Positions 11,474 through 19,444 of a DNA stretch of 64,000 bases are shown one piece after another. The stretch is from Nocardia coubleae NBRC 108252 (GTDB lineage Bacteria > Actinomycetota > Actinomycetes > Mycobacteriales > Mycobacteriaceae), in NCBI RefSeq assembly GCF_001612805.1, contig NZ_BDBD01000004.1:124001-188000 (forward strand), given 5' to 3'. The position numbers were made by a program, and so were the translations under genes. The notes beneath the pieces are model-generated. The model saw nothing but the letters and a program-made list of their open reading frames with translations. It was not told the origin of the DNA and did not search any database. Every line of letters begins with the position of its first letter. Positions within the stretch are counted from its first letter, which is position 1.

Positions 11474-13651
11474 ATGGGCGAGGTGGGCAGAGGGTCGGTT
11501 GATCTGGATGCGGCGTTCCGGGCGGCTGTGGTGGGTCTCGAGGCGGGGTCGATCGATGGCAGGGCGGGGATCGACGCGACGTTCGGGTTGGAGTTGTTCG
11601 AATCGCAGGTGGCGAGTAGGCATCTCGACCTGACGGCCCGGCGGCTGGGGGCCGCACGGCAGGGGTTCTACAGCATCGGATCGTCGGGGCACGAGGGGAA
11701 TGCGGCGGTGGCCGCGGCCCTACGGGTGGATGATCCGGCCCTGCTGCACTATCGGTCCGGGGCGTTCTTCGTACAGCGGTGCAAGCGGGTGCCCGGCCTG
11801 GATCCGATCCGGGACGTGCTGCTCGGAGTGGTCGCGGCGGCGAGCGATCCGATCTCCGGTGGACGGCACAAGGTGTTCGGTAGTACTGCCGCGTCGATCA
11901 TTCCCCAGACCTCGACCATCGCCTCGCATCTACCCCGCGCCGTCGGCCTCGCGTTCGCGATCGAAAGGGCTGCCCGCCAAGGCATTCCGTGCCCGTGGCC
12001 CCGAGATTCCGTGGTCGTGTGCAGTTTCGGTGACGCCTCGGCCAACCACTCCACCGCGGCCGGTGCCATCAATGCCGCCGTCCACGCCTCCCACCAGGGT
12101 GTGCCGATGCCCATCGTGTTCGTCTGCGAGGACAACGGGATCGGAATCAGCGTGCCGACACCGGCCGACTGGATCGAGCGCGCCTACGGTCCACGTCCCG
12201 GCCTGACCTATCTCGCCGCCGACGGATGCGACCTGCCCGATGTCCTCGGTGCCGCCGAGGACGCGGTGTATCTGGCCCGCACCTGGCGGGTCCCGGTCTT
12301 CCTGCACATGCGCACGGTCCGCCTCGGCGGCCATGCGGGTTCGGATGTGGAATCGGGCTACCGTGGCCAGGCCGATATCGCCGCCGACCTGGCCCGCGAC
12401 CCCCTCCTCGGCACCGCCCGCCACCTGCTCGCCACCGGCGTCACCGACACGTCCGACCTGCTCGCCCGCTACGAACGCATCGCCGACCGGGTGCGCGAGG
12501 TCAGCGACGAGGTGGTGCGCGAGGCGAGGCTGGATTCCGCGTCGGCCGTCATCGCTCCCCTCGCCCCCGCCCACCCGTCGGCCGTCCGCGCAGACGTTCT
12601 CCGCTCCGCGACCACCACCGACTCCCCGAGCAAGGACCTGTCTGTCAGGCCAAGGATGACCCTCGCCCAGGCGATCAACCACGCCCTCGACGAACTCCTC
12701 GCCCGCAACCCCGACGTGCTGGTCTTCGGTGAGGACGTGGGCCGCAAGGGCGGGGTGTACGGGGTGACGAAGGGTCTGCGGAAGCGATTCGGGGCGCGTC
12801 GGGTGTTCGACACCTTGCTCGACGAGCAGGCCGTGCTCGGCACCGCGCTCGGCACCGCATTGGCCGGGTTCGTGCCGATTCCGGAGATCCAGTACCTGGC
12901 GTATGTGCACAATGCCGCCGATCAGATCCGGGGCGAAGCGGCGACGCTGCAGTTCTTCTCCACCGGGCAGTACCGCAACCCGATGGTGGTCCGCATCGCG
13001 GGCCTGGCCTACCAGCAGGGTTTCGGCGGGCACTTCCACAACGACAATTCCCTTGCGGCACTGCGCGACATCCCCGGTGTGGTGGTGGCCGTCCCGGCCC
13101 GCGCCGACGATGCCGCCGCCCTGTTGCGCACGTGCGTTTCGGCGGCGCGGGTGGACGGCCGGGTCTGCGTGTTCGTCGAACCGATCGCCCTGTATCACAC
13201 TCGCGACCTGCATCCCGGCGACGACGGATGGCTCGCGTCGCCCACCACCGAACACGTCCCGATCGGCAGCGCCCGCGTCTACGGCGACGGCACCGATCTC
13301 ACCATCGTCACGTTCGGCAACGGTGTTCCGATGAGTCTGCGCGTCGCTGATCGCCTCGCGGACAGAGGCGTGCGTGCCCGCGTCCTCGATCTACGGTGGC
13401 TCAACCCGTTGCCGCTCGCGGACCTGCTCGAGCAGGCCGCCGCGACCGGCCGGGTGCTGGTGGCCGACGAGACCCGCCACAGCGGCGGTGTGTCCGAATC
13501 GGTCCTCGCCGCGCTCCTCGACGCCGGATATCGTGGCGCCCTCGCCCGCGTCACCAGCATCGACAGTTTCGTGCCGCTCGGCCCGGCCGCGGACACCGTG
13601 CTACTGAGCGAAACGGACATCGAGAAGGCGGCACTGGCCCTCCTGCCCTGA
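11474..13651 (+). CDS. Fused alpha-beta E1 component of a 2-oxoacid dehydrogenase
   Basis: 725 residues. The first half resembles the E1 alpha subunit: HYRSGAFF, SIIPQTSTIASHLPRAVGLAFA and a thiamine-diphosphate motif FGDASANHS...EDNGIGIS near residues 186-222, with GDA in place of the usual GDG. The second half from about residue 394 resembles E1 beta: MTLAQAINHALDELL, VFGEDVGRKGGVYG, FDTLLDEQAVLG, PEIQYLAYVHNAADQI and GFGGHFHNDNS. Such enzymes decarboxylate a 2-oxoacid and pass the acyl group to a lipoyl E2. The start at 11474 was chosen because GAGGAG (11462-11467) lies 6 bp before it; an ATG at 11432 has none. No E2 or E3 gene is near, so the substrate and partner are unknown. Confidence 0.85.
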   Translation: MGEVGRGSVDLDAAFRAAVVGLEAGSIDGRAGIDATFGLELFESQVASRHLDLTARRLGAARQGFYSIGSSGHEGNAAVAAALRVDDPALLHYRSGAFFVQRCKRVPGLDPIRDVLLGVVAAASDPISGGRHKVFGSTAASIIPQTSTIASHLPRAVGLAFAIERAARQGIPCPWPRDSVVVCSFGDASANHSTAAGAINAAVHASHQGVPMPIVFVCEDNGIGISVPTPADWIERAYGPRPGLTYLAADGCDLPDVLGAAEDAVYLARTWRVPVFLHMRTVRLGGHAGSDVESGYRGQADIAADLARDPLLGTARHLLATGVTDTSDLLARYERIADRVREVSDEVVREARLDSASAVIAPLAPAHPSAVRADVLRSATTTDSPSKDLSVRPRMTLAQAINHALDELLARNPDVLVFGEDVGRKGGVYGVTKGLRKRFGARRVFDTLLDEQAVLGTALGTALAGFVPIPEIQYLAYVHNAADQIRGEAATLQFFSTGQYRNPMVVRIAGLAYQQGFGGHFHNDNSLAALRDIPGVVVAVPARADDAAALLRTCVSAARVDGRVCVFVEPIALYHTRDLHPGDDGWLASPTTEHVPIGSARVYGDGTDLTIVTFGNGVPMSLRVADRLADRGVRARVLDLRWLNPLPLADLLEQAAATGRVLVADETRHSGGVSESVLAALLDAGYRGALARVTSIDSFVPLGPAADTVLLSETDIEKAALALLP

Positions 13652-13770
13652 CTTCGGTCCGCTTTGCGAGGAATTCGCCGAATCCTGTCGAGAAGTACGC
13701 GATCGGCGCGGTTTGGTGACCGCGCGCCGGGTACACGCCGCACACACTCGTCTACTCGGAGGATTTCGTC

Positions 13771-14247
13771 ATGAGGACAGGGCTTACACGTTTCGGCATC
13801 GCGACGGTGGCGGCAGCGGCGGTCGCCGCAGGTGCGGGGCAGGCCGCGGCGGCACCGGCGACGGTGTCGATCGACGGCAGTATGCAGGTACTCGGGTTGA
13901 ACATCCTGCACGTCGACGCGCAAGGGCAGGGCGACGGTCCCGCCACGGGTACCTACGTCGCCACCGGGCAGTTCGGGAACATGCCGTTGCCGGTGAAGGT
14001 CACCGGGCCGGTCACCTGCCTGCGGGTTCAGGGCAACAAGGTGTCGCTGGTGTATCCGATCACCACCGCCGAACCGGTGATGGTGTTCGCCCCGGATTCG
14101 ATGGCCATCCAGATCACGGTGGCCAAGGGCGAGAACGGTGCGCCCAACATGATCGGCTACGGCGTGCCGATGCCGACCAGCTCGTTCACCGACTGTCTGC
14201 CCGGGCCGACGCCGCTGATGTTCAACGGAACGATCGACATCAGCTGA
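13771..14247 (+). CDS. Small secreted protein of unknown function
   Basis: 158 residues with a clear Sec signal peptide: MRTGLTRFG, an Ala/Val core, and AAAAPA as a likely cleavage region near residue 28. The mature part is a beta-rich domain of about 130 residues with two cysteines (VTCLRV and TDCLPG), likely a disulfide outside the cell. RBS GGAGG at 13758-13762. It lies 119 bp after the E1 gene and about 150 bp before the NRPS, possibly its own unit. I do not recognise the family. Confidence 0.8.
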   Translation: MRTGLTRFGIATVAAAAVAAGAGQAAAAPATVSIDGSMQVLGLNILHVDAQGQGDGPATGTYVATGQFGNMPLPVKVTGPVTCLRVQGNKVSLVYPITTAEPVMVFAPDSMAIQITVAKGENGAPNMIGYGVPMPTSSFTDCLPGPTPLMFNGTIDIS

Positions 14248-14400
14248 GCCGACCCCTCGCGCCGGGGCGTGCGTCCGCCGCCTCGGCTCTCCGCCGGGGA
14301 CACACCCGCCGCCGAAAACGGGCCGCGGGCACGCGATGTGCCGTAGGTTTGCCGGGAACATTTCAGCGGTGCGGTGTCAACCCATGGAGGCGTGTTCACG

Positions 14401-17400
14401 GTGCGGTCGGATGTCGGGGTCACCTGCCCACTGTCCCAAGCGCAATGGAGCTGGTGGCTCGCCCAGCAATTGCACCCCGACGTCCCCGCCACCGTGGCGA
14501 TGTACCTGGATCTGGCGGGCGATGCCGACCTCGATCTGCTCGCCCGCTGCACCCGGCAGGCCGCCGCCGAATTCGAATCCCCCCAGGTGCGGCTCATTCT
14601 CGTGGACGGCATCCCGCACCAATTCGTCGACTCCGCGGCTCCGATGGCCTTTGACATCGTCGACCTGACGACCGCCCCCGACGCCGTCGCGGTGGCCCTC
14701 GACCACATGGAACGCGATCACAGCGCCCCTCTAGACCCGCTCGCCCCCGACTTGACCGTCGCCTCGATCTTCACCATCTCCCCCACCCGCCATCTTCTCT
14801 ACTTGCGCAGCCACCACATCGTCCTCGACGGTATGGGCGCCGCCGCCCTCCTCACGCGAACGGGCGACCTCTACCGCACCGCCCTCCTCACGCGAACGGG
14901 CGACCTCTACCGCACCGCCCTCCGCGAGACGAGCGCGGTCGTCGAATCGCCGAGCAGAGCGGCCGGGTCCGACCGGAGACCGTTGTCAGTCGCGCAACTG
15001 CTGGACGAGGACCGCGCCTACCGGGCATCCTCCCGCGCCGAAGCGGATCGCGCCTACTGGCGGCAGCAGTTGACCCAGGTCGGTGAGCCGGTGAGCTTGG
15101 CCCGGCGGGCGGCGGCCCCCGCGCCCCGCCCGCATCAGGTGAGCACCACCCTCGATGCCGCAACCGTGCGGCAGCTCGCGGACGCCAAAGCCCGGCACGG
15201 CGCGACCTTTCCGGAGCTGGTCATCGCCGCTTTCGGGTGTTATCTGGCGCGGATGACCGGGAGCGCGGAGGTGACCCTGACCATTCCGGTCACCGCGCGA
15301 CCGACCGCCGTGCTGCGTCGTTCGGCGGGTTCGATGTCGAATGTGGTTCCGCTGCGGCTGTCCGGGTTGGACGACATCATCGTCGGCGCTGTGATCGCAC
15401 AGGTGCGGGCGGCGGTGATCGGGGCGTTGCGTCATCAACGGCACCGGCACGAGGACATCCGCGGCGACCACCCCACCCTGCGGGAGGGGTTCGGTCCGGT
15501 GGTCAACACCCTCGCCTTCACCGAGCCCCTACACATGGGCCCGCTGTCGGGTCAGGTGCGTTTGCTCGCCCTGGGTCCGGTCACGGATCTACATGTCAAC
15601 GGCTACCAGATCGGCCCGGACGAGGTCTCCATCGACTTCCAGGCCAACCCCGCCCGCTACTCCCACGACGCCGTCCTCACCCACCACGGCACGTTCCTCA
15701 CCTACTTCACCCACTTCCTCACCGCCCACCCCCACGACCCCATCACCATGCACGCCGCGGCCGCCGATTCCATGCGGCCGTCGAACCAGTTGTCCCCCAG
15801 CTCAATACGCCCGGACGCACCTACGCGAACTCTGTACGAGCTCCTGCGCTCAGCCCTCTCGACACCCGACTGCCTGCCACTCAGCCCACCAAACCCCCTG
15901 ATCGGTAGCAAGCCGTCGACGCCCCAGCCCGACTGCCCGCCACTGACGACCCAGGTCACCCCACCACCTAGTGTCGACACACTGCTACCAGCACCGCAGG
16001 CCGTCGCTTCACCACCGACTCAGCCGACCCGGCAGGACACGGCGGGCGACAACGCAACCCGTGGGGCGACGTATTCCTCAGTGGCACTGCAAGATCGGGA
16101 CCGTACCCTCACCTATTCGGAGCTGGACGAGATCTCGTCGCGGTGGGCTCGGGCACTCCTCGCACGCGGCGCCGGGCCCGGGATATTCGTCGTCGTCGCG
16201 ATTCCGCGTTCGCTGGAGTCGGTGGTGGCGTTGTGGGCGGTGGCGAAGACGGGGGCCTGTTTCGTCCCCGTCGACCCGGATGAACCCGCGAACCGGTTGT
16301 CCACCATCATCGCGCGCTGTGGGGCGCCGCTCGGGGTGACGGTTTCGTGGGTGAGCGTCGGCTGCGATGCGATCACCTGGCTCGCCATCGATGATCCGGC
16401 CGAGGCGAACCGCTACCCGGGTACTCCGGTCGACGACCACGATCGCCCTCGCCCGCTGCTGCCGGGCGATCCGGCGTACGTGATCCACACCTCGGGAACC
16501 ACCGGCACGCCCAAAGGTGTCGTCGTCGCCCACCACGCACTGGGTGACCTTACCGGCCATCTATTGAAACAGTATGGACTGCAGCGTGATTCGGTACTTC
16601 TGCACTCCCACAGCGCGACCTACGACGCGCACCTGCTCGAACTGCTCGCCGGTTTCGCGGCGGGCGCCCGGGTGGTGGTCGCCCCGCCGACGGTCGTGGC
16701 CGGTCCGGAGATGGCCGAGCTGATCCGCACTACCGGCTGCACCGTTTTCCAGACCGCGCCCGCCGTGCTCGCCACACTGTCACCCCAGCAGCTTCCGACC
16801 GTCGAGGTCGTCGCGATCGGCGGCGAGGCGTGCCCGGCGGCGCTGATGGCCGAGTGGGCACCCCAGGTGCGGTTGTTCAACGGGTACGGGCCGACCGAGA
16901 CCACCATCATGGTGACCGAGACGGATGCCATGCGCCCCGACGACGCGGTGACGGTCGGCCATCCCCTGCCGGGCGTGTCCGCGTGGGTCCTCGATACGCG
17001 CCTGCGTCAGGCGCCGGTCACCGCACGGGGTGAGCTCTACGTGGGCGGCGCGTGCGTCGCCGACGGCTATCTGAACGACCCCGCCGCCACCGCCTCACGT
17101 TTCGTCGCCGACCCGTTCGGCGACGGCTCCCGTCTGTACCGCACCGGCGATCTGGTCGGCGCCCGCCCCGACGGGGAGTTCGAATTCTTCGGCAGGCTCG
17201 ACGCCCAGCTCGAGGTCCACGGCAGGCGTATCGAACCCGCGGAGATCGAGGCGGCGCTGCTCACCGAACCCGAGATCGCCTACGCCGTGGTCACCGCGGC
17301 CGATGCGGGCACAGCGGGCGCGCGTCTGATCGGCTACGTGGCTCCCGTACCGGGAAGGCACATCGACACCGCCGCCGTTCTGGCCCGGTTGCGTGCCGCG

Positions 17401-18579
17401 CTGCCACAAGCCCTCGTCCCGGCCACCCTGATCGAACTCGACCGACTTCCCTTGGGCGGCAACGGGAAAGTCGTCCGCTCCGCGCTCCCCGCACCGACGA
17501 TCACCGCGAACCCCACCCGCCCACCGGCCACCGAGCTCCAACGCCTCATCGCCGACCGCATCACCGCGACGCTCGGCACCCCCGTCGGCCTCGACGACGA
17601 CTTCTTCGAACTCGGCGGCAATTCCCTTCTCGGCGTGCTGGTTTCGTCCGACATCGCCGCCGCGACCGGCGTCCCCGTCACCGTGCGCTGGCTCTACACC
17701 ACACCGACGGTGGCGGCGCTGGCCGAACGCATCGCCGGCTTCGACGGCCACAGCGGCGACGACGACGCACTCGGCACAGTTCTCGTCCTGCGCCGCAAGG
17801 GTTCTCGCCCACCCCTGTTCTGCGTGCACTCGGCGGTTCCGCTGGCCTGGTGCTACGCGGGCCTGACCGGTTATCTCCCCGACCGCCCCGTCTACGGCCT
17901 GCAAGCCACCGAACTCACGGGCACGCCGACAATCGACGACCTGGTCGAGCACTACCTCGCGGCCGTCCTCGAACTACAACCCCGTGGCCCGTATCACCTG
18001 CTCGGCTGGTCGCTCGGCGGCCAGATCGCCCACGCCCTCGCCGTCCGCCTGCGCGACACCGGCGCCCGGGTCGGTGTGCTGACCATGCTCGACAGCGTCG
18101 TCTTCACCCCGGAGGAACCACCGACACCGCGCATGCGCGACCTGCTGACCCACCTGCTCGGTGACGAACCCGAAGACGCCGACGCTGCCCCGGATGTCAC
18201 CGCCGCCGAGGCGGCCGCGACCCTGGCGAGCACGAAAACCTCGTTCGGTACCGGACTTTCGGCCAGTCAGCTCGAGCGTCTGCACCGGGGCTACATCGCG
18301 GGCGTGCGGTTGTCGCACACCTACCGCCCCGCCCGTTTCGACGGTGATCTGCTGTATTTCTCGGCGACGCGCGGCATCACGGCGATGTTCGACGGCGACA
18401 TGTGGCAACCGTTCGTCACCGGCGAGGTGATCGAGCATCCGGTCGAGGCCACCCACGCCCAGCTCACCAACACCTCGGTCTTCGCCTACATCGGTCCATT
18501 GCTCGCTCGTCACCTCGACCGGGTGGAAGAACCTTCCGAACCGGCGCTCGCGACTACCGCAGCCGAGGAACCGTGGTGA
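14401..18579 (+). CDS. One-module non-ribosomal peptide synthetase, C-A-PCP-TE
   Basis: 1392 residues in the order of EntF. The condensation domain has an intact HHIVLDG at 138-144. The adenylation domain has HTSGTTGTPKG near 695, GYGPTETT, YRTGDL and LPLGGNGK; the A8 motif reads DAQLEVHGRRIE, with Glu where Lys is usual. The carrier serine is S1075 in ELGGNSLLG. The thioesterase has S1204 in GWSLGGQ and probably H1352 in ATHAQL. By hand alignment to GrsA the specificity code is about D-A-L-Q-A-G-G-I-M-K, which I cannot assign. The GTG at 14401 was chosen: GGAGG (14386-14390) is 10 bp upstream, while the GTG at 14374 has no RBS. Oddities: a 12-residue tandem duplication at 149-172 and a Pro-rich insertion at about 492-558. 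No MbtH-like or aryl-acid gene is nearby. Product unknown. Confidence 0.93.
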   Translation: MRSDVGVTCPLSQAQWSWWLAQQLHPDVPATVAMYLDLAGDADLDLLARCTRQAAAEFESPQVRLILVDGIPHQFVDSAAPMAFDIVDLTTAPDAVAVALDHMERDHSAPLDPLAPDLTVASIFTISPTRHLLYLRSHHIVLDGMGAAALLTRTGDLYRTALLTRTGDLYRTALRETSAVVESPSRAAGSDRRPLSVAQLLDEDRAYRASSRAEADRAYWRQQLTQVGEPVSLARRAAAPAPRPHQVSTTLDAATVRQLADAKARHGATFPELVIAAFGCYLARMTGSAEVTLTIPVTARPTAVLRRSAGSMSNVVPLRLSGLDDIIVGAVIAQVRAAVIGALRHQRHRHEDIRGDHPTLREGFGPVVNTLAFTEPLHMGPLSGQVRLLALGPVTDLHVNGYQIGPDEVSIDFQANPARYSHDAVLTHHGTFLTYFTHFLTAHPHDPITMHAAAADSMRPSNQLSPSSIRPDAPTRTLYELLRSALSTPDCLPLSPPNPLIGSKPSTPQPDCPPLTTQVTPPPSVDTLLPAPQAVASPPTQPTRQDTAGDNATRGATYSSVALQDRDRTLTYSELDEISSRWARALLARGAGPGIFVVVAIPRSLESVVALWAVAKTGACFVPVDPDEPANRLSTIIARCGAPLGVTVSWVSVGCDAITWLAIDDPAEANRYPGTPVDDHDRPRPLLPGDPAYVIHTSGTTGTPKGVVVAHHALGDLTGHLLKQYGLQRDSVLLHSHSATYDAHLLELLAGFAAGARVVVAPPTVVAGPEMAELIRTTGCTVFQTAPAVLATLSPQQLPTVEVVAIGGEACPAALMAEWAPQVRLFNGYGPTETTIMVTETDAMRPDDAVTVGHPLPGVSAWVLDTRLRQAPVTARGELYVGGACVADGYLNDPAATASRFVADPFGDGSRLYRTGDLVGARPDGEFEFFGRLDAQLEVHGRRIEPAEIEAALLTEPEIAYAVVTAADAGTAGARLIGYVAPVPGRHIDTAAVLARLRAALPQALVPATLIELDRLPLGGNGKVVRSALPAPTITANPTRPPATELQRLIADRITATLGTPVGLDDDFFELGGNSLLGVLVSSDIAAATGVPVTVRWLYTTPTVAALAERIAGFDGHSGDDDALGTVLVLRRKGSRPPLFCVHSAVPLAWCYAGLTGYLPDRPVYGLQATELTGTPTIDDLVEHYLAAVLELQPRGPYHLLGWSLGGQIAHALAVRLRDTGARVGVLTMLDSVVFTPEEPPTPRMRDLLTHLLGDEPEDADAAPDVTAAEAAATLASTKTSFGTGLSASQLERLHRGYIAGVRLSHTYRPARFDGDLLYFSATRGITAMFDGDMWQPFVTGEVIEHPVEATHAQLTNTSVFAYIGPLLARHLDRVEEPSEPALATTAAEEPW
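14845..14916 (+). repeat. Perfect 36-bp in-frame tandem duplication inside the NRPS
   Basis: Bases 14845-14880 are repeated exactly at 14881-14916. Each copy encodes ALLTRTGDLYRT. The repeat starts 4 codons after the condensation motif HHxxxDG. Confidence 0.97.
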
Positions 18580-19149
18580 TCACCACCCCGAAAACCGGTA
18601 CCACACACCGTTATACGGCCGGTAGGTCTCGTCGTACTCCCCCGTCGGCTCGGGTGCCCCGCCGGGCAGATAGGCATAGCCGACACTGCCGATGAAGCCG
18701 CCCGGTGTTCGGAAGAGGCATCCGCCGTCTTCCTGGTGAACCTCGGTGACGGTGAACAATCCGATGCGCTGGTCGGCGGTGGACGGCTCACATGTCTGCG
18801 CGGCTCGTTCGAAGTCGGGTTTGGACAGCGACCAACCGAATCGCTGCGCGGCGCCTGTCCCGCCCAGCACCGCGGTGAGCACCACGATCAACGGTGCGAC
18901 CACGATGAGCCAGGTCCCACGGAACGCCACCAGTCCGACGATCCCGAAGGCTAACCACAGCACACCGACCGCACCGAGTACCACGAAGGCGACCAGCAGG
19001 CGTTCGATCGGCCCATCGACCGTGTTCTGCCAGAGCAGGGCACCACAGCTCAATGCGGTCGCGACCGCGATGCAGCACATGACAACGGTCCACCAGGTCG
19101 GCACCGGCCGACGTGACCGCACGACTCCCCCAGAGTTCATGTCCGTCAC
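18580..19149 (-). CDS. Membrane protein with extracytoplasmic C-terminal domain
   Basis: 189 residues. Three hydrophobic segments (about residues 19-40, 49-70 and 75-97) are followed by a domain of about 90 residues containing two cysteines (QTCEPST and GGCLFRT) and an aromatic C-terminus (YRPYNGVWYRFSGW). No motif that names a function. Its stop codon directly abuts the NRPS stop within the 14-bp palindrome 18573-18586, leaving no intergenic base. A second ATG three codons in (19140) is possible. Confidence 0.72.
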   Translation of the reverse strand: MTDMNSGGVVRSRRPVPTWWTVVMCCIAVATALSCGALLWQNTVDGPIERLLVAFVVLGAVGVLWLAFGIVGLVAFRGTWLIVVAPLIVVLTAVLGGTGAAQRFGWSLSKPDFERAAQTCEPSTADQRIGLFTVTEVHQEDGGCLFRTPGGFIGSVGYAYLPGGAPEPTGEYDETYRPYNGVWYRFSGW

Positions 19150-19176
19150 CGTACGTGACGGGTCACCCCTGCGGAA

Positions 19177-19410
19177 TCAGGAGAACTTGATCTCCAGGCC
19201 GATGCCGAGGATGGCGATCAGCCAGACGATGCCGACGAAGATGGTGACGCGGTCGAGGTTCTTCTCGACGACGGTGGAACCCGACAGGCTCGACTGCACG
19301 CCGCCACCGAAGAGGCTGGACAGGCCGCCGCCCTTGGCGCGGTGCAGCAGCACCAGCAGCACCAACAGCACGCTGGTGATCACAAGGAGGATATCGAGGA
19401 ACAGCGACAT
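19177..19410 (-). CDS. secG: Preprotein translocase subunit SecG
   Basis: 77 residues, the usual size of mycobacterial SecG. Two membrane helices (about 4-22 and 53-73) are joined by the characteristic loop RAKGGGLSSLFGGG. It is a small part of the SecYEG channel in the cytoplasmic membrane. The open frame continues upstream, but the residues before MSLFLDI are low-quality Arg-rich noise overlapping the MFS gene; an ATG three codons earlier (19419) is also possible. It lies between the sugar-phosphate genes, as in mycobacteria. Confidence 0.93.
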   Translation of the reverse strand: MSLFLDILLVITSVLLVLLVLLHRAKGGGLSSLFGGGVQSSLSGSTVVEKNLDRVTIFVGIVWLIAILGIGLEIKFS

Positions 19411-19444
19411 GGCGACCATCCTAGGTGCTGGGCGGGCGCCCGGT

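Noticed and set aside
18573..18586. 14-bp palindrome at the NRPS stop as a terminator
   Set aside because: It has no loop bases and is short; it may be an effect of the abutting TGA/TCA stop codons.
10438..19176. Mobile element or prophage origin of the accessory segment
   Set aside because: No transposase, integrase, flanking direct repeats or tRNA attachment site; insertion is inferred only from interrupted gene order.
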